Positions 37,412 through 46,778 of a stretch of DNA of 64,000 bases are shown here, piece after piece (the first letter of the stretch is position 1; each line of letters begins with the position of its first letter). The notes beneath the pieces are model-generated. The model ran no database searches, was not told the DNA's origin, and saw only the letters and a list, made by a program, of their open reading frames with translations. Source of the DNA: Aestuariivivens sediminicola (GTDB taxonomy: Bacteria > Bacteroidota > Bacteroidia > Flavobacteriales > Flavobacteriaceae); NCBI RefSeq assembly GCF_022662015.1, contig NZ_JAKMCM010000001.1, positions 434,001-498,000 of the forward strand, read 5' to 3'. A program made the position numbers and the translations under genes.

Positions 37412-38554
37412 ATGAACATCAAACAATTACTTCTATCATTTGTATTCGTATCCACGCTTGTTGGATGCCGTCAAAATGCGGATACCCATAATAAGGCTCA
37501 TCAGGAAGCTTCTCATGACATGAGTAATGCGGACATTAAAGAGGCATCATTCGATTTTGGGACATGGATAACATCGAACAGAAGGAAATCTAATGACGAT
37601 TATGTATCTGAATTCAAACGATACAAATCAGGAGGTATCGATGAGATTTTAATTAATACAGGAACAGATCCAAAGGAATTGGAACGATTGGTTCCCCTGG
37701 CAAAAGCCGAGGGTCTAAAAGTACATGCCTGGATTATGGCCATGAACCGTCCCGGTGATTCCATTGCATTGCAACATCCGGAATGGTATGTTGTGAGCCG
37801 AGACGGAAAGTCATGCTATGACACACGCCCTTATGTGAATTATTACCAGTGGTTATGTCCTACAAGAGAAGCGTCAAGAAACCATGTTTTGAGTTTAGTG
37901 GAAGGACTTGCCAAAGTAGAAGGGATCGAAAGTGTGCATCTGGATTACATACGATTCCCGGATATCTTTTTACCCATTGGATTGTTGCCTAAATACAATT
38001 TGGTGCAAGATGAAGAATTACCTGAATTCGATTTTTGCTATTGTGACGAATGTATTAATGCTTTTGAAAAAGTACATCATAAAAATCCGAGAAAAATCAA
38101 AAACACTGCCATAGACATGGAGTGGAAAAATTTTAGGCTCAATGCGATAAAATCGGTTGTCGATGATGCCTATAAAATTGTTCACAAATACAATAAGAAA
38201 TTAACGGCTGCAGTATTCCCTTATCCCGAAATGGCGGACCATATGGTACGTCAGCGTTGGGATAAATGGGATATAGATGAAGTCTACCCCATGATTTATC
38301 ACGGTTTCTATAATGAAGAAATTGATTGGATTGGCTATGCCACCAAACAAGGGGTAACCGACATCGAATCCGAAAACATAGCATTACATACCGGTGTGTA
38401 CTTACCACCTTTTAAATCTGCCGAGGAATTAAAAGAGGCCATAGTCCTGGCAAAGGAAAATGGAGCAAAAGGGGTCACATTTTTTGATGGGAACGGATTA
38501 ACTGATGCCTATTTAGAGGCTATTCAAGACGTAAAATCTCAAATGGATTTGTAA
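37412..38554 (+). CDS. Putative glycoside hydrolase, GHL10-like lipoprotein
   Basis: This 380-residue lipoprotein (Cys19 after L-V-G) has a TIM-barrel: G-G-I-D-E-I-L-I-N, L-K-V-H-A-W-I-M-A-M, H-L-D-Y-I-R-F-P, and I-D-E-V-Y-P-M-I-Y-H. The H-L-D-Y-I-R-F-P and following F-C-Y-C-D-E-C are the pattern of the GHL10 / DUF187-like putative hydrolases. No tested reaction can be assigned from sequence. The frame's longer start at 37310 overlaps the GH18 gene, so ATG at 37412 was chosen. It lies 4 nt after GH18. Confidence 0.75.
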   Translation: MNIKQLLLSFVFVSTLVGCRQNADTHNKAHQEASHDMSNADIKEASFDFGTWITSNRRKSNDDYVSEFKRYKSGGIDEILINTGTDPKELERLVPLAKAEGLKVHAWIMAMNRPGDSIALQHPEWYVVSRDGKSCYDTRPYVNYYQWLCPTREASRNHVLSLVEGLAKVEGIESVHLDYIRFPDIFLPIGLLPKYNLVQDEELPEFDFCYCDECINAFEKVHHKNPRKIKNTAIDMEWKNFRLNAIKSVVDDAYKIVHKYNKKLTAAVFPYPEMADHMVRQRWDKWDIDEVYPMIYHGFYNEEIDWIGYATKQGVTDIESENIALHTGVYLPPFKSAEELKEAIVLAKENGAKGVTFFDGNGLTDAYLEAIQDVKSQMDL

Positions 38555-38637
38555 TACATACTTTTGAATGCGCTATCCATATCGGGAGATTAATCAATCG
38601 GTCTGCAGAAAAGGATCTGAGAAGTTCCATTAATATA

Positions 38638-38645
38638 TAAATTTG
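38638..38645 (+). promoter_or_regulatory. -7 box before second GH92 gene
   Basis: TAAATTTG (TAnnTTTG) ends 19 nt before the ATG at 38665, inside the 110-nt gap after the GHL10-like gene. It implies a second transcription unit starting within the glycan locus. No TTG is obvious at -33. Confidence 0.5.
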
Positions 38646-38664
38646 TTTATTCGGATAATTATTC

Positions 38665-40905
38665 ATGAAAAACCCTTGCTTCATTATTTTGTTTTGTCTG
38701 GTACACCTATTTAGTTGTACCGGTAACATAAATGAAAATGATACCTCACTGACAGCATTGGTGAACCCCTTTGTTGGCACGGATGGACCGGGCAATACCT
38801 ATCCGGGTGCCTCCCTTCCTTTTGGTATGGTACAGCTAAGTCCTGATATAGGTATACCGGGATGGGACAGGATCGCTGGCTATTACTATCAGGACTCCAT
38901 AATTTCAGGATTTTCGCATATGCATTTAACAGGTACAGGAGCAGGCGATTTGTACGATATTCTGGTGATGCCAACCAATAGTCGCTTTTCAAAACGCATT
39001 AAGGAAAACAACTTTAAGCCATTTTCATCTTTTTCACATGATAAGGAAAAAGCAACTCCCGGCTATTACGGTGTAGATTTACTAGACTTCAATATAAAAG
39101 CTGAACTCACCGCAACGTCAAGAACAGGAATTCATAGATACACCTTTCCTGAAGATTCTTTATCCCAAATTCATATCGATCTGGGATATGCTCTAAATTG
39201 GGATGCTCCGGTCGACACCTATATAAAAGTGGTTAACAATACCACAATAGAGGGTTACCGTAAATCAACAGGATGGGCAAAAGATCAGAGAGTCTATTTC
39301 CAAATGCAATTATCAAAGCCATTCAAAGGGTATCACCTGTTTCAGAATGATACATTGGTAACAGGCTCAGCGAGGAGTAAAAACACCAGAATCGTATTGG
39401 ACTATGAAACCTCCAAGGAGGACGTCATTGTTTTGAAGACCGGAGTATCTTCTGCGAATATTGAAGGTGCTCGTAAAGCTATTGCCATCGAAGCTCCAGA
39501 TTTCAATTTCGATGCATATAGAACAAAAGCAGACCGCATTTGGGAAACGGTGCTTCAGAAGATTGTCATAGAGTCCTCGGACACGGACAAGAAATCTATA
39601 TTCTATACAATGCTGTACCAATCTATGTTGGCCCCTACCCTGTTGAGTGACCTTAATCAAAACTATAAAGGCGCTAACGATTCTATAATGACAGCTCAGG
39701 GATATGATCGTTACGATACTTTTTCGCTATGGGATACCTACAGGGCAGCTCATCCACTTTATACAATTTTACACCCAAATCGGGTTTCAGACATGGTAAA
39801 ATCAATGTTAGCACACTACAAGGAAACCGGTTTGTTACCGGTTTGGTCTTTACAGGGAAACGAAACCAATATGATGATTGGTTACCATGCCGTCCCCGTT
39901 ATTGTTGACGCTTTCTTTAAAGGCATTGATTTTAATTATGATTTGGCTTTTGAAGCCTGTAAAGCCAGTGCGATGGACAATTCCCGGCAAATCGATGTCT
40001 ACAGGCAAAACGGCTACATCCCCATTGATGAACACCACGAAAACTGGTCGGTTTCAAAAACTCTTGAATACGCTTACGACGACTGGTGCATTGCCCAGTT
40101 AGCTAAAGCCTTGAATAAAGAAGAGGATTATCATTATTTTTTAAATCGATCTGAAAATTGGAGAAACGTTTTTGATCAGGAAAGTACATTTATGCGTCCA
40201 AAATACAAGAATGGGACATTTTTAGAAGACTTTATCCCCAAGGCCTACACGCCTTATTTCTGTGAAAGCAATGCCTGGCACTATATGTGGAATGTTCCTC
40301 AAAACATCGAGGGTCTGATACAGGCCGTCGGAGGCAAAGAACGCTTTGAACAGAAATTGGATTCCATGTTTACGCTGAACCCCCTTCCGGATGATAAACT
40401 GCCTATATTCAGTACAGGTATGATCGGGCAGTATGCCCACGGGAATGAACCCAGTCATCATGTAGGGTATTTGTATAATTATATAGACAAGCCATGGAAA
40501 ACGCAAAATATAGTAAGGAACATCCTGGTTACCCAATATAAAAACGAGCCCAACGGGCATTGCGGGAATGAGGATTGCGGACAAATGTCATCGTGGTATG
40601 TGTTAAGTGCCTTGGGATTTTATCCGGTTAACCCGGCACAAGGGATGTATAGCATCGGGTCTCCCCTATTTGACAAAGCAACCATTAATCTGGAAAATGG
40701 TAAACAATTTAGTATTCAGGCAAATAACAATTCATCAGAAAACAAATACATTGAGTCCATATTTTTAAATGGAGAGGCCCTCCACAGGAATTACATTACA
40801 CATCAGGATATTACGGAGGGAGGCACTCTGGTTATTCAGATGAGTAATCGACCAATGAAGGACACATTACCTGAAAAAGGGATTTCATCAAAAGTATATC
40901 ATTAA
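38665..40905 (+). CDS. GH92 alpha-mannosidase lipoprotein, copy 2
   Basis: The product has 746 residues, with a lipobox L-F-S-C anchored at Cys18. The family opening reads N-P-F-V-G-T-D-G-P-G-N-T-Y-P-G. The acid block reads F-C-E-S-N-A-W-H-Y, and H-G-N-E-P-S-H-H and G-N-E-D-C-G-Q-M-S-S-W are intact, so it should be active and is grouped with copy 1 by its His-Glu pair. It starts a unit with its own promoter box and is followed 4 nt later by the glycosylasparaginase. Confidence 0.93.
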   Translation: MKNPCFIILFCLVHLFSCTGNINENDTSLTALVNPFVGTDGPGNTYPGASLPFGMVQLSPDIGIPGWDRIAGYYYQDSIISGFSHMHLTGTGAGDLYDILVMPTNSRFSKRIKENNFKPFSSFSHDKEKATPGYYGVDLLDFNIKAELTATSRTGIHRYTFPEDSLSQIHIDLGYALNWDAPVDTYIKVVNNTTIEGYRKSTGWAKDQRVYFQMQLSKPFKGYHLFQNDTLVTGSARSKNTRIVLDYETSKEDVIVLKTGVSSANIEGARKAIAIEAPDFNFDAYRTKADRIWETVLQKIVIESSDTDKKSIFYTMLYQSMLAPTLLSDLNQNYKGANDSIMTAQGYDRYDTFSLWDTYRAAHPLYTILHPNRVSDMVKSMLAHYKETGLLPVWSLQGNETNMMIGYHAVPVIVDAFFKGIDFNYDLAFEACKASAMDNSRQIDVYRQNGYIPIDEHHENWSVSKTLEYAYDDWCIAQLAKALNKEEDYHYFLNRSENWRNVFDQESTFMRPKYKNGTFLEDFIPKAYTPYFCESNAWHYMWNVPQNIEGLIQAVGGKERFEQKLDSMFTLNPLPDDKLPIFSTGMIGQYAHGNEPSHHVGYLYNYIDKPWKTQNIVRNILVTQYKNEPNGHCGNEDCGQMSSWYVLSALGFYPVNPAQGMYSIGSPLFDKATINLENGKQFSIQANNNSSENKYIESIFLNGEALHRNYITHQDITEGGTLVIQMSNRPMKDTLPEKGISSKVYH

Positions 40906-40909
40906 AGTT

Positions 40910-41932
40910 ATGACGAACAGAAGGAATTTTATAAAAAAAACAGCATTGGGCACCATTGGATTTAGCAGCCTAATAGCATGTAAACAAGACACAAAGCAAG
41001 CCCATGACCATTCGGTTACAGCGCATCAGAACACGGGTCTGAAACCTTTAATTATTTCCACATGGAAGCACGGATTCTCAGCAAATGAAGCTGCCTGGGA
41101 GACCCTTATCAATGGAGGCTCAGGAATAGATGCCGTCGAATCGGGTGTTATGGTTTCGGAAGGAGATCCCAATGAACGCAGTGTCGGTTATGGAGGTCTG
41201 CCGGATAGAGAGGGTAAAGTTACCCTGGATGCCTGTATCATGGATCATAACAGCAATTGTGGATCTGTTTCATTTTTACAAGGCATAAAACATCCCATAG
41301 CGGTGGCACGCAAGGTTATGGAAGACACCCCTCACGTTATGCTAACAGGAGAGGGTGCCCTGAAATTTGCATTGTCCAAAGGATTTAAAGAAGAAAATTT
41401 ACTCACTCCCGAATCCGAGAAGGATTGGAAAAAATGGCTTGAAAAATCGAACTACGAACCGATCATAAATATAGAAAATCACGATACGATAAGCATGCTG
41501 GCATTAGATGAAAATGGAAACCTTTCCGGAGCCTGTACAACCAGTGGGGCAGCTTGGAAAATGCACGGCCGTGTGGGTGATTCGCCTATTATAGGAGCAG
41601 GTTTATTTTTAGACAACGCGGTTGGAGCCGCCGCAGCAACCGGATTAGGTGAAGCTGTTATTCGAACGGCGGGAAGTGCCATGGTGGTCGAACAGATGCG
41701 AATGGGCAAATCACCCGCCGAAGCTTGTAAAACTATCGTAGAGCGCATTTATAACATCCATAAAGACCATGAGGATATGGCCTACCTTCAGGTCGGCTTT
41801 ATCGCAATCAACAAGCAAGGACAATATGGCGGATATAGTTTGCGATCGGGATTTGATTTTGCAGTTTGCGATAACACCAAAGGGAATCGAATGGAAAATG
41901 CCTCATTTAAAATGGAATGGAATGAGAACTAA
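40910..41932 (+). CDS. Glycosylasparaginase (N4-(beta-N-acetylglucosaminyl)-L-asparaginase), Tat-type lipoprotein
   Basis: This 340-residue Ntn hydrolase cleaves the GlcNAc-Asn link that joins N-glycans to protein. The precursor's autoprocessing site N-H-D-T-I-S gives Thr193 as the expected nucleophile. G-G-S-G-I-D-A-V-E-S-G (69-79) and the D-x-x-x-x-N-x-G-S-V block are typical of the family. The N-terminus has a twin-arginine motif (N-R-R-N-F-I-K-K) and a Cys at 24 in L-I-A-C, so it may fold in the cytosol, self-cleave, and then be exported and lipid-anchored. It is in an operon with GH92 and GH20 genes. Confidence 0.92.
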   Translation: MTNRRNFIKKTALGTIGFSSLIACKQDTKQAHDHSVTAHQNTGLKPLIISTWKHGFSANEAAWETLINGGSGIDAVESGVMVSEGDPNERSVGYGGLPDREGKVTLDACIMDHNSNCGSVSFLQGIKHPIAVARKVMEDTPHVMLTGEGALKFALSKGFKEENLLTPESEKDWKKWLEKSNYEPIINIENHDTISMLALDENGNLSGACTTSGAAWKMHGRVGDSPIIGAGLFLDNAVGAAAATGLGEAVIRTAGSAMVVEQMRMGKSPAEACKTIVERIYNIHKDHEDMAYLQVGFIAINKQGQYGGYSLRSGFDFAVCDNTKGNRMENASFKMEWNEN

Positions 41933-41942
41933 AAACAATATC

Positions 41943-44264
41943 ATGAGCAAATCAATTATTACTCTAATTTTAATGATGTGTTGCCTGGGATGCCAAAACA
42001 AGGCTTCAAAGGTATTTACGGAAGAAACTATTCAGATCATCCCAAAGCCTAAGGAACTAATGTTGAATTCAGGCAGTTTTATTTTTAACGATAAAACACA
42101 GCTATACCTTCCCGATAAACGGTATTTTAGAACCACAGACCCCTTACGCGCGAGATTCAAAACAACCGCAAACTGGGATTTAAAAGTGGCAACTGAATTG
42201 CCACCCTCTAATGTCATCCGGCTTACTGAAAATAAAAATTTAGCAGAAGAGGCTTACACACTGAATGTCAACAGCAATGACATCTCCATTGAGGCTAATA
42301 GTTATTCGGGATTTCTGTATGGACTTGAGACACTTCGTCAGCTCTTGCCTTCTGAAATTGAGCGTCAGGATGAAGTAAAAGATATGGTTTGGGAAATTCC
42401 GGCAGTTCAAATTCATGACGCACCGCGCTTTAAATGGCGTGGATTGATGTTGGACGTGTCGCGTCATTTCTTTGATAAAGATTACATCAAACAAACGATT
42501 GATCGCCTGGCTTATTTAAAAATGAACACCTTACACTTGCACTTGGTTGATGATCAAGGCTGGCGTATTGAAATAAAAAGGTATCCCAAGCTCACCGAAA
42601 TAGGCGCCTACAGAGTAGATCAGGAAGACAAGCCATGGAATGGCAGGCCCACCCAGCCCGTGGATGGAGCAAAAATGTATGGTGGTTTTTTTACTCAGGA
42701 GGAAATAAAGGAGATTGTGGCATACGCCGAAAGTAGAGGTATAACTGTAGTTCCAGAAATTGAAATGCCGGCCCACGTCACGAGTGCCATTGCATCCTAT
42801 CCCGAATTCTCCTGTTTAGAACAGCCTGTAACGGTACCTTCAGGAGGATTGTGGCCCATAACAGACATCTATTGTGCAGGAAAAGATTCCACGTTTGAGT
42901 TTTTGGAAAATATCCTGACTGAGGTTATGGATTTGTTTCCTTCAAAATACATTCACGTTGGAGGAGATGAAGCTACCAAGACCAACTGGAAAGCCTGTGT
43001 CCATTGTCAAAAACGAATGAAAACAGAGGGTTTACAAAATGTGGAGGAATTACAGAGCTATTTCATAAAGAGAATGGAACGGTTCATAAGTTCCAAAGGT
43101 CGTATTTTAATTGGATGGGACGAAATTTTAGAAGGCGGTTTAGCGCCGGGTGCCACGGTAATGAGTTGGCGAGGTGTTAAAGGAGGTCTGGAAGCTTCCG
43201 CTGAGGGACATGATGTTGTAATGAGTCCCGGGTCTCATTGTTATTTTGATCATTATCAGGGCCCGATGGATACCGAACCAAAGGCCTGGGGCGGATTTAC
43301 ACCGATAAGTAAAGTGTATGAGTTCGACCCTGTTGTAGATTCCATGACCGAGGATCAGGCCCGGCATGTACTGGGCGGTCAGGCTAATTTATGGGCCGAG
43401 TATATTCCAACGACAGCGCAGTCGGAATACATGATCTACCCAAGAATAGCAGCATTATCGGAAACTCTTTGGAGCCCGAAGGCCAATAGAAGTTGGGATG
43501 AATTTTCATCACGATTAACCACTCTATTTAAACGCTATGAATACCAGGATATAAACTATGCAAAAAGTGTCTACACGGTTACGGCGGATACGAAAGTCAA
43601 TGCAGCAACAAACGACTTAACCGTGTCATTGGATACGGAATTTCCAAATACTGATATTCGGTACGTGTTAAATGACAATGAGATGGTATCCTCTGCCGAG
43701 CCTTACAGCGCACCAATAGAAATACATGCAACAACCACGATAAAGGCCTCGCGATATGTCGATAATAAACCCGTTGGGAAAGTTTTTGAAAAAACCTTTA
43801 ACTACCATAAGGGTGTAGGTAAAAAAGTAACCTACAACACGATGTACAGCGATAGCTATAAAGGAAGAGGCGCAAATAATATGGTGAATATTATTCGTGG
43901 AACAAAGAATTTTCACGACGGGCAGTGGCAGGCATGGATCGGTAATGATATGGATCTCATTATAGATTTGGAACAACCGACAGAAGTATCTGAAGTAAAA
44001 ATTGGTGCTATGGAAAACCAGGGGCCGGACATCTATTTCCCAACACGAGTGGAAGTGTTGTTGTCGACAGATGGAAAATCCTTCAAAACTGCAGGTATCA
44101 TTGATCGTCCCTTTGAAGTGAACCCGGTAATTGTTCTAAAGGACTTTACACTTCAGTTTAATAAACAAATGGCAACTCATGTACAGGTTAAGGCCATAAG
44201 CTTAAAAAAATCTCCGGGTGGAGGCGGTGCCTGGTTATTTGTGGATGAAATAACAATAAATTAA
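41943..44264 (+). CDS. GH20 beta-N-acetylhexosaminidase lipoprotein with chitobiase-C/discoidin-like tail
   Basis: This 773-residue enzyme removes terminal beta-GlcNAc or GalNAc. Lipobox C-L-G-C gives Cys17. The GH20b domain (about 30-150) precedes the catalytic barrel: H-V-G-G-D-E with Asp342-Glu343 is the diagnostic pair for substrate-assisted catalysis. The tail (about 520-773) has an FN3-like stretch and a discoidin-like module with D-L-I-I-D-L-E and G-A-W-L-F-V-D-E-I. The start at 41943 was chosen over the far upstream frame start because it follows the glycosylasparaginase stop and gives a normal lipoprotein signal. Confidence 0.92.
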   Translation: MSKSIITLILMMCCLGCQNKASKVFTEETIQIIPKPKELMLNSGSFIFNDKTQLYLPDKRYFRTTDPLRARFKTTANWDLKVATELPPSNVIRLTENKNLAEEAYTLNVNSNDISIEANSYSGFLYGLETLRQLLPSEIERQDEVKDMVWEIPAVQIHDAPRFKWRGLMLDVSRHFFDKDYIKQTIDRLAYLKMNTLHLHLVDDQGWRIEIKRYPKLTEIGAYRVDQEDKPWNGRPTQPVDGAKMYGGFFTQEEIKEIVAYAESRGITVVPEIEMPAHVTSAIASYPEFSCLEQPVTVPSGGLWPITDIYCAGKDSTFEFLENILTEVMDLFPSKYIHVGGDEATKTNWKACVHCQKRMKTEGLQNVEELQSYFIKRMERFISSKGRILIGWDEILEGGLAPGATVMSWRGVKGGLEASAEGHDVVMSPGSHCYFDHYQGPMDTEPKAWGGFTPISKVYEFDPVVDSMTEDQARHVLGGQANLWAEYIPTTAQSEYMIYPRIAALSETLWSPKANRSWDEFSSRLTTLFKRYEYQDINYAKSVYTVTADTKVNAATNDLTVSLDTEFPNTDIRYVLNDNEMVSSAEPYSAPIEIHATTTIKASRYVDNKPVGKVFEKTFNYHKGVGKKVTYNTMYSDSYKGRGANNMVNIIRGTKNFHDGQWQAWIGNDMDLIIDLEQPTEVSEVKIGAMENQGPDIYFPTRVEVLLSTDGKSFKTAGIIDRPFEVNPVIVLKDFTLQFNKQMATHVQVKAISLKKSPGGGGAWLFVDEITIN

Positions 44265-44423
44265 TGAAATGACTTCCAGCTATGTACTGGAGTTATTCGT
44301 CGAAAATTTTTTGATTATTTTAGCTGTAATGGCATCTTAGGGCTCATTTGTTAAAATGCGTCATTTATTTTAACGAAATTGATATTTTTTTTAAATTATT
44401 CTACTAATTAACAACGTATTACA

Positions 44424-46775
44424 ATGTTCAAATTCAAAGACATAAAATCATTAAAATTGGCATTGTATTTTATTTTACCATTTGTACTTGTATTACTGCT
44501 AAAATATAACTACAGTAAAAAAGAAGGTGGTTATTTAGCTGTGAGTCATGGGACCTCAGCATCAAGTTCATCTCAAGCCAATGTAAAACTACCAGAAACC
44601 ATAGATTATATATTTCATGTAAAACCGATACTCTCCGACCGCTGTTATTTATGTCACGGACCAGATGAAGGAACCCGTGAAGCAGGATTGAGATTGGATA
44701 CAAAAGAAGGAGCATATGCAGCTATTGGTGAACATTTAGACAGATATGCTATTGTCCCCGGAGATATTGAAGCGAGTAGATTGGTATATAAAATCAATAC
44801 TCAGGACCCGGAACAGGTCATGCCTCCTCCGAGCTCTAATTTGAGTCTTTCCGAATATGAGAAACAAATCTTAACGAAATGGATAGAGCAAGGCGCTGTT
44901 TGGAAAGATCATTGGTCCTTTATACCCCCTGCAAAAAAAGACCTGCCTAATGTGTCAGACACCAATTGGCCCAGCAACGGCATAGACTATTTCATATTAA
45001 AGAAATTAGAGGAACAGGGATTGCAACCCTCGGAAAAAGCATCGAAAGAAAAATTAATTCGAAAAGTCTATTTCGATATTACCGGTCTGCCTCCTACCTT
45101 AAAAGATATCGATGCATTCCTTTCCGACCCCGATGAAAATGCCTATGAAAAAGTAGTCGACAAATTACTTGGGTCGAAAGCCTACGGCGAAAGAATGGCA
45201 TCCAACTGGTTGGATATTGCCCGATATGCTGACACCCATGGTTATCAGGACGATTTAGAACGCATTATGTGGCCATGGCGAGATTGGGTAATTCACGCTT
45301 TTAACAAAAATTTACCTTATGATGAATTTATTCGATGGCAGTTAGCAGGTGATTTATTGCCCAATGCGACATTGGAACAAATTGTCGCCAGTGGATTCAA
45401 TCGTAACCATAAGATCACTCAGGAGGGTGGTGTTATTGATGAAGAATATCGCGTGGAGTATGTCGTAGACCGAACTATTACCACATCGACGGCAATTCTG
45501 GGCTTAACCATGGAATGTGCCAGATGCCATGATCATAAGTATGACCCGATTTCTCAAAAAGAATTTTACAGTATGTACGGCTTCTTCAACAAGGTAAACG
45601 AGAAAGGGCGGATTGAATACGGCGAAATCCCGGAGCCTAATGTGCTTATTACAGATAAGGAAATTGATGAACACCTAAGGTTTATCAACAAGCCGGATTC
45701 CATTCCTGACATCAAGCTCATGGTTATGGAGGATGGCGCTCCCGATCGACAAACTTATATATTAAAACGAGGGCAATACGATGCCCCCACTGAAGAAGTC
45801 GATCTTGGAACTCCCGAGACTATTCTGCCATTTTCAGAAGCCTTCCCTAAAAATAGATTAGGTCTGGTCCAATGGCTTTTCGATGAAGACAATCCGTTAA
45901 CCGCTCGAGTGGCAGTGAACAGGTTATGGCAGCAGATATTTGGTATTGGCATTGTTTCTACAGTAGACGACTTCGGTAATCAAGGGGCTTTACCCACACA
46001 TCCTGAATTATTAGATTGGCTGGCCGTTACGTTTAGAGAAAATGGCTGGGATATGAAGCAGATGATTAAAATGATGGTCATGTCAAGTACCTATCAACAA
46101 AGTTCCAAGGCGAGCCCGAAACTTTTGGAAATAGATCCGGATAACCTCCTCCTGGCCAGAAGTTCGAGAAACAGATTAACAGCTGAAATGGTTCGTGACA
46201 ATGCCTTAAGAATAAGTGGCCTTTTAGTAATTAAAATTGGAGGTCCGAGCGTCAAGCCCTATCAGCCGGAAGGTCTTTGGGCAGAAACAACATCGGGTCA
46301 GGGCCTTACAAAATATATTATGGATTCGGGCGAAAGCCAATACAGACGAAGTTTATATACCTTTTGGAAACGTACCGTACCTCCCCCGGCCATGATTACT
46401 TTTGATGCCGCCACCAGGGATATGTGTTCCGTTAAACGACAAAAAACAAGCACGCCCCTTCAAGCTTTGGTCATGTTAAATGACCCCCAACTTATTGAAG
46501 CATCCGAGCACCTGGCGCAGGACGTACTCAATGAGGAATCGTATGATGATGAAGAGCGTATAAAAACAATATTTAGGAAAATTACCTCCAGATTTCCCGA
46601 TCAGGATGAAACCATGACCTTATTGGAATATTTAGAATCTTCGAAGGAAAATTACAGTAATTCCACTGAGGCATCTTCGAATCCTGATAATGAACTCAAG
46701 GATAAAGAACTCTATGCCCTCACGACGCTAACCAGTTTGATTTTTAACCTAGACGAAGCAATTGTAAAAGGATAA
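44424..46775 (+). CDS. DUF1549/DUF1553 (PSD1-type) cytochrome c domain protein
   Basis: The product has 783 residues. An N-terminal hydrophobic segment (about 10-28) anchors it. A cytochrome-like domain carries one haem site C-Y-L-C-H (Cys74-His78), with M-P-P-P as candidate axial ligand. DUF1549 (L-L-G-S-K-A-Y-G-E-R-M-A) and DUF1553 (A-R-V-A-V-N-R-L-W-Q and A-R-S-S-R-N-R-L-T-A-E-M) follow. Such proteins are very common in Planctomycetes. It is followed by DUF1501 with a 3-nt gap. Function unknown, but a redox role at the cell surface is plausible. Start ATG at 44424 after a 159-nt gap suggests a new unit. Confidence 0.88.
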   Translation: MFKFKDIKSLKLALYFILPFVLVLLLKYNYSKKEGGYLAVSHGTSASSSSQANVKLPETIDYIFHVKPILSDRCYLCHGPDEGTREAGLRLDTKEGAYAAIGEHLDRYAIVPGDIEASRLVYKINTQDPEQVMPPPSSNLSLSEYEKQILTKWIEQGAVWKDHWSFIPPAKKDLPNVSDTNWPSNGIDYFILKKLEEQGLQPSEKASKEKLIRKVYFDITGLPPTLKDIDAFLSDPDENAYEKVVDKLLGSKAYGERMASNWLDIARYADTHGYQDDLERIMWPWRDWVIHAFNKNLPYDEFIRWQLAGDLLPNATLEQIVASGFNRNHKITQEGGVIDEEYRVEYVVDRTITTSTAILGLTMECARCHDHKYDPISQKEFYSMYGFFNKVNEKGRIEYGEIPEPNVLITDKEIDEHLRFINKPDSIPDIKLMVMEDGAPDRQTYILKRGQYDAPTEEVDLGTPETILPFSEAFPKNRLGLVQWLFDEDNPLTARVAVNRLWQQIFGIGIVSTVDDFGNQGALPTHPELLDWLAVTFRENGWDMKQMIKMMVMSSTYQQSSKASPKLLEIDPDNLLLARSSRNRLTAEMVRDNALRISGLLVIKIGGPSVKPYQPEGLWAETTSGQGLTKYIMDSGESQYRRSLYTFWKRTVPPPAMITFDAATRDMCSVKRQKTSTPLQALVMLNDPQLIEASEHLAQDVLNEESYDDEERIKTIFRKITSRFPDQDETMTLLEYLESSKENYSNSTEASSNPDNELKDKELYALTTLTSLIFNLDEAIVKG

Positions 46776-46778
46776 ACC

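Noticed and set aside
41769..41942. Upstream extension of the GH20 frame
   Set aside because: It would overlap the glycosylasparaginase gene by over 160 nt and remove the lipoprotein signal from the N-terminus.
44265..44423. Terminator after GH20
   Set aside because: The CCAG/CTGG stem near 44275-44293 contains a bulge and lacks an immediate T-run; too weak to call.
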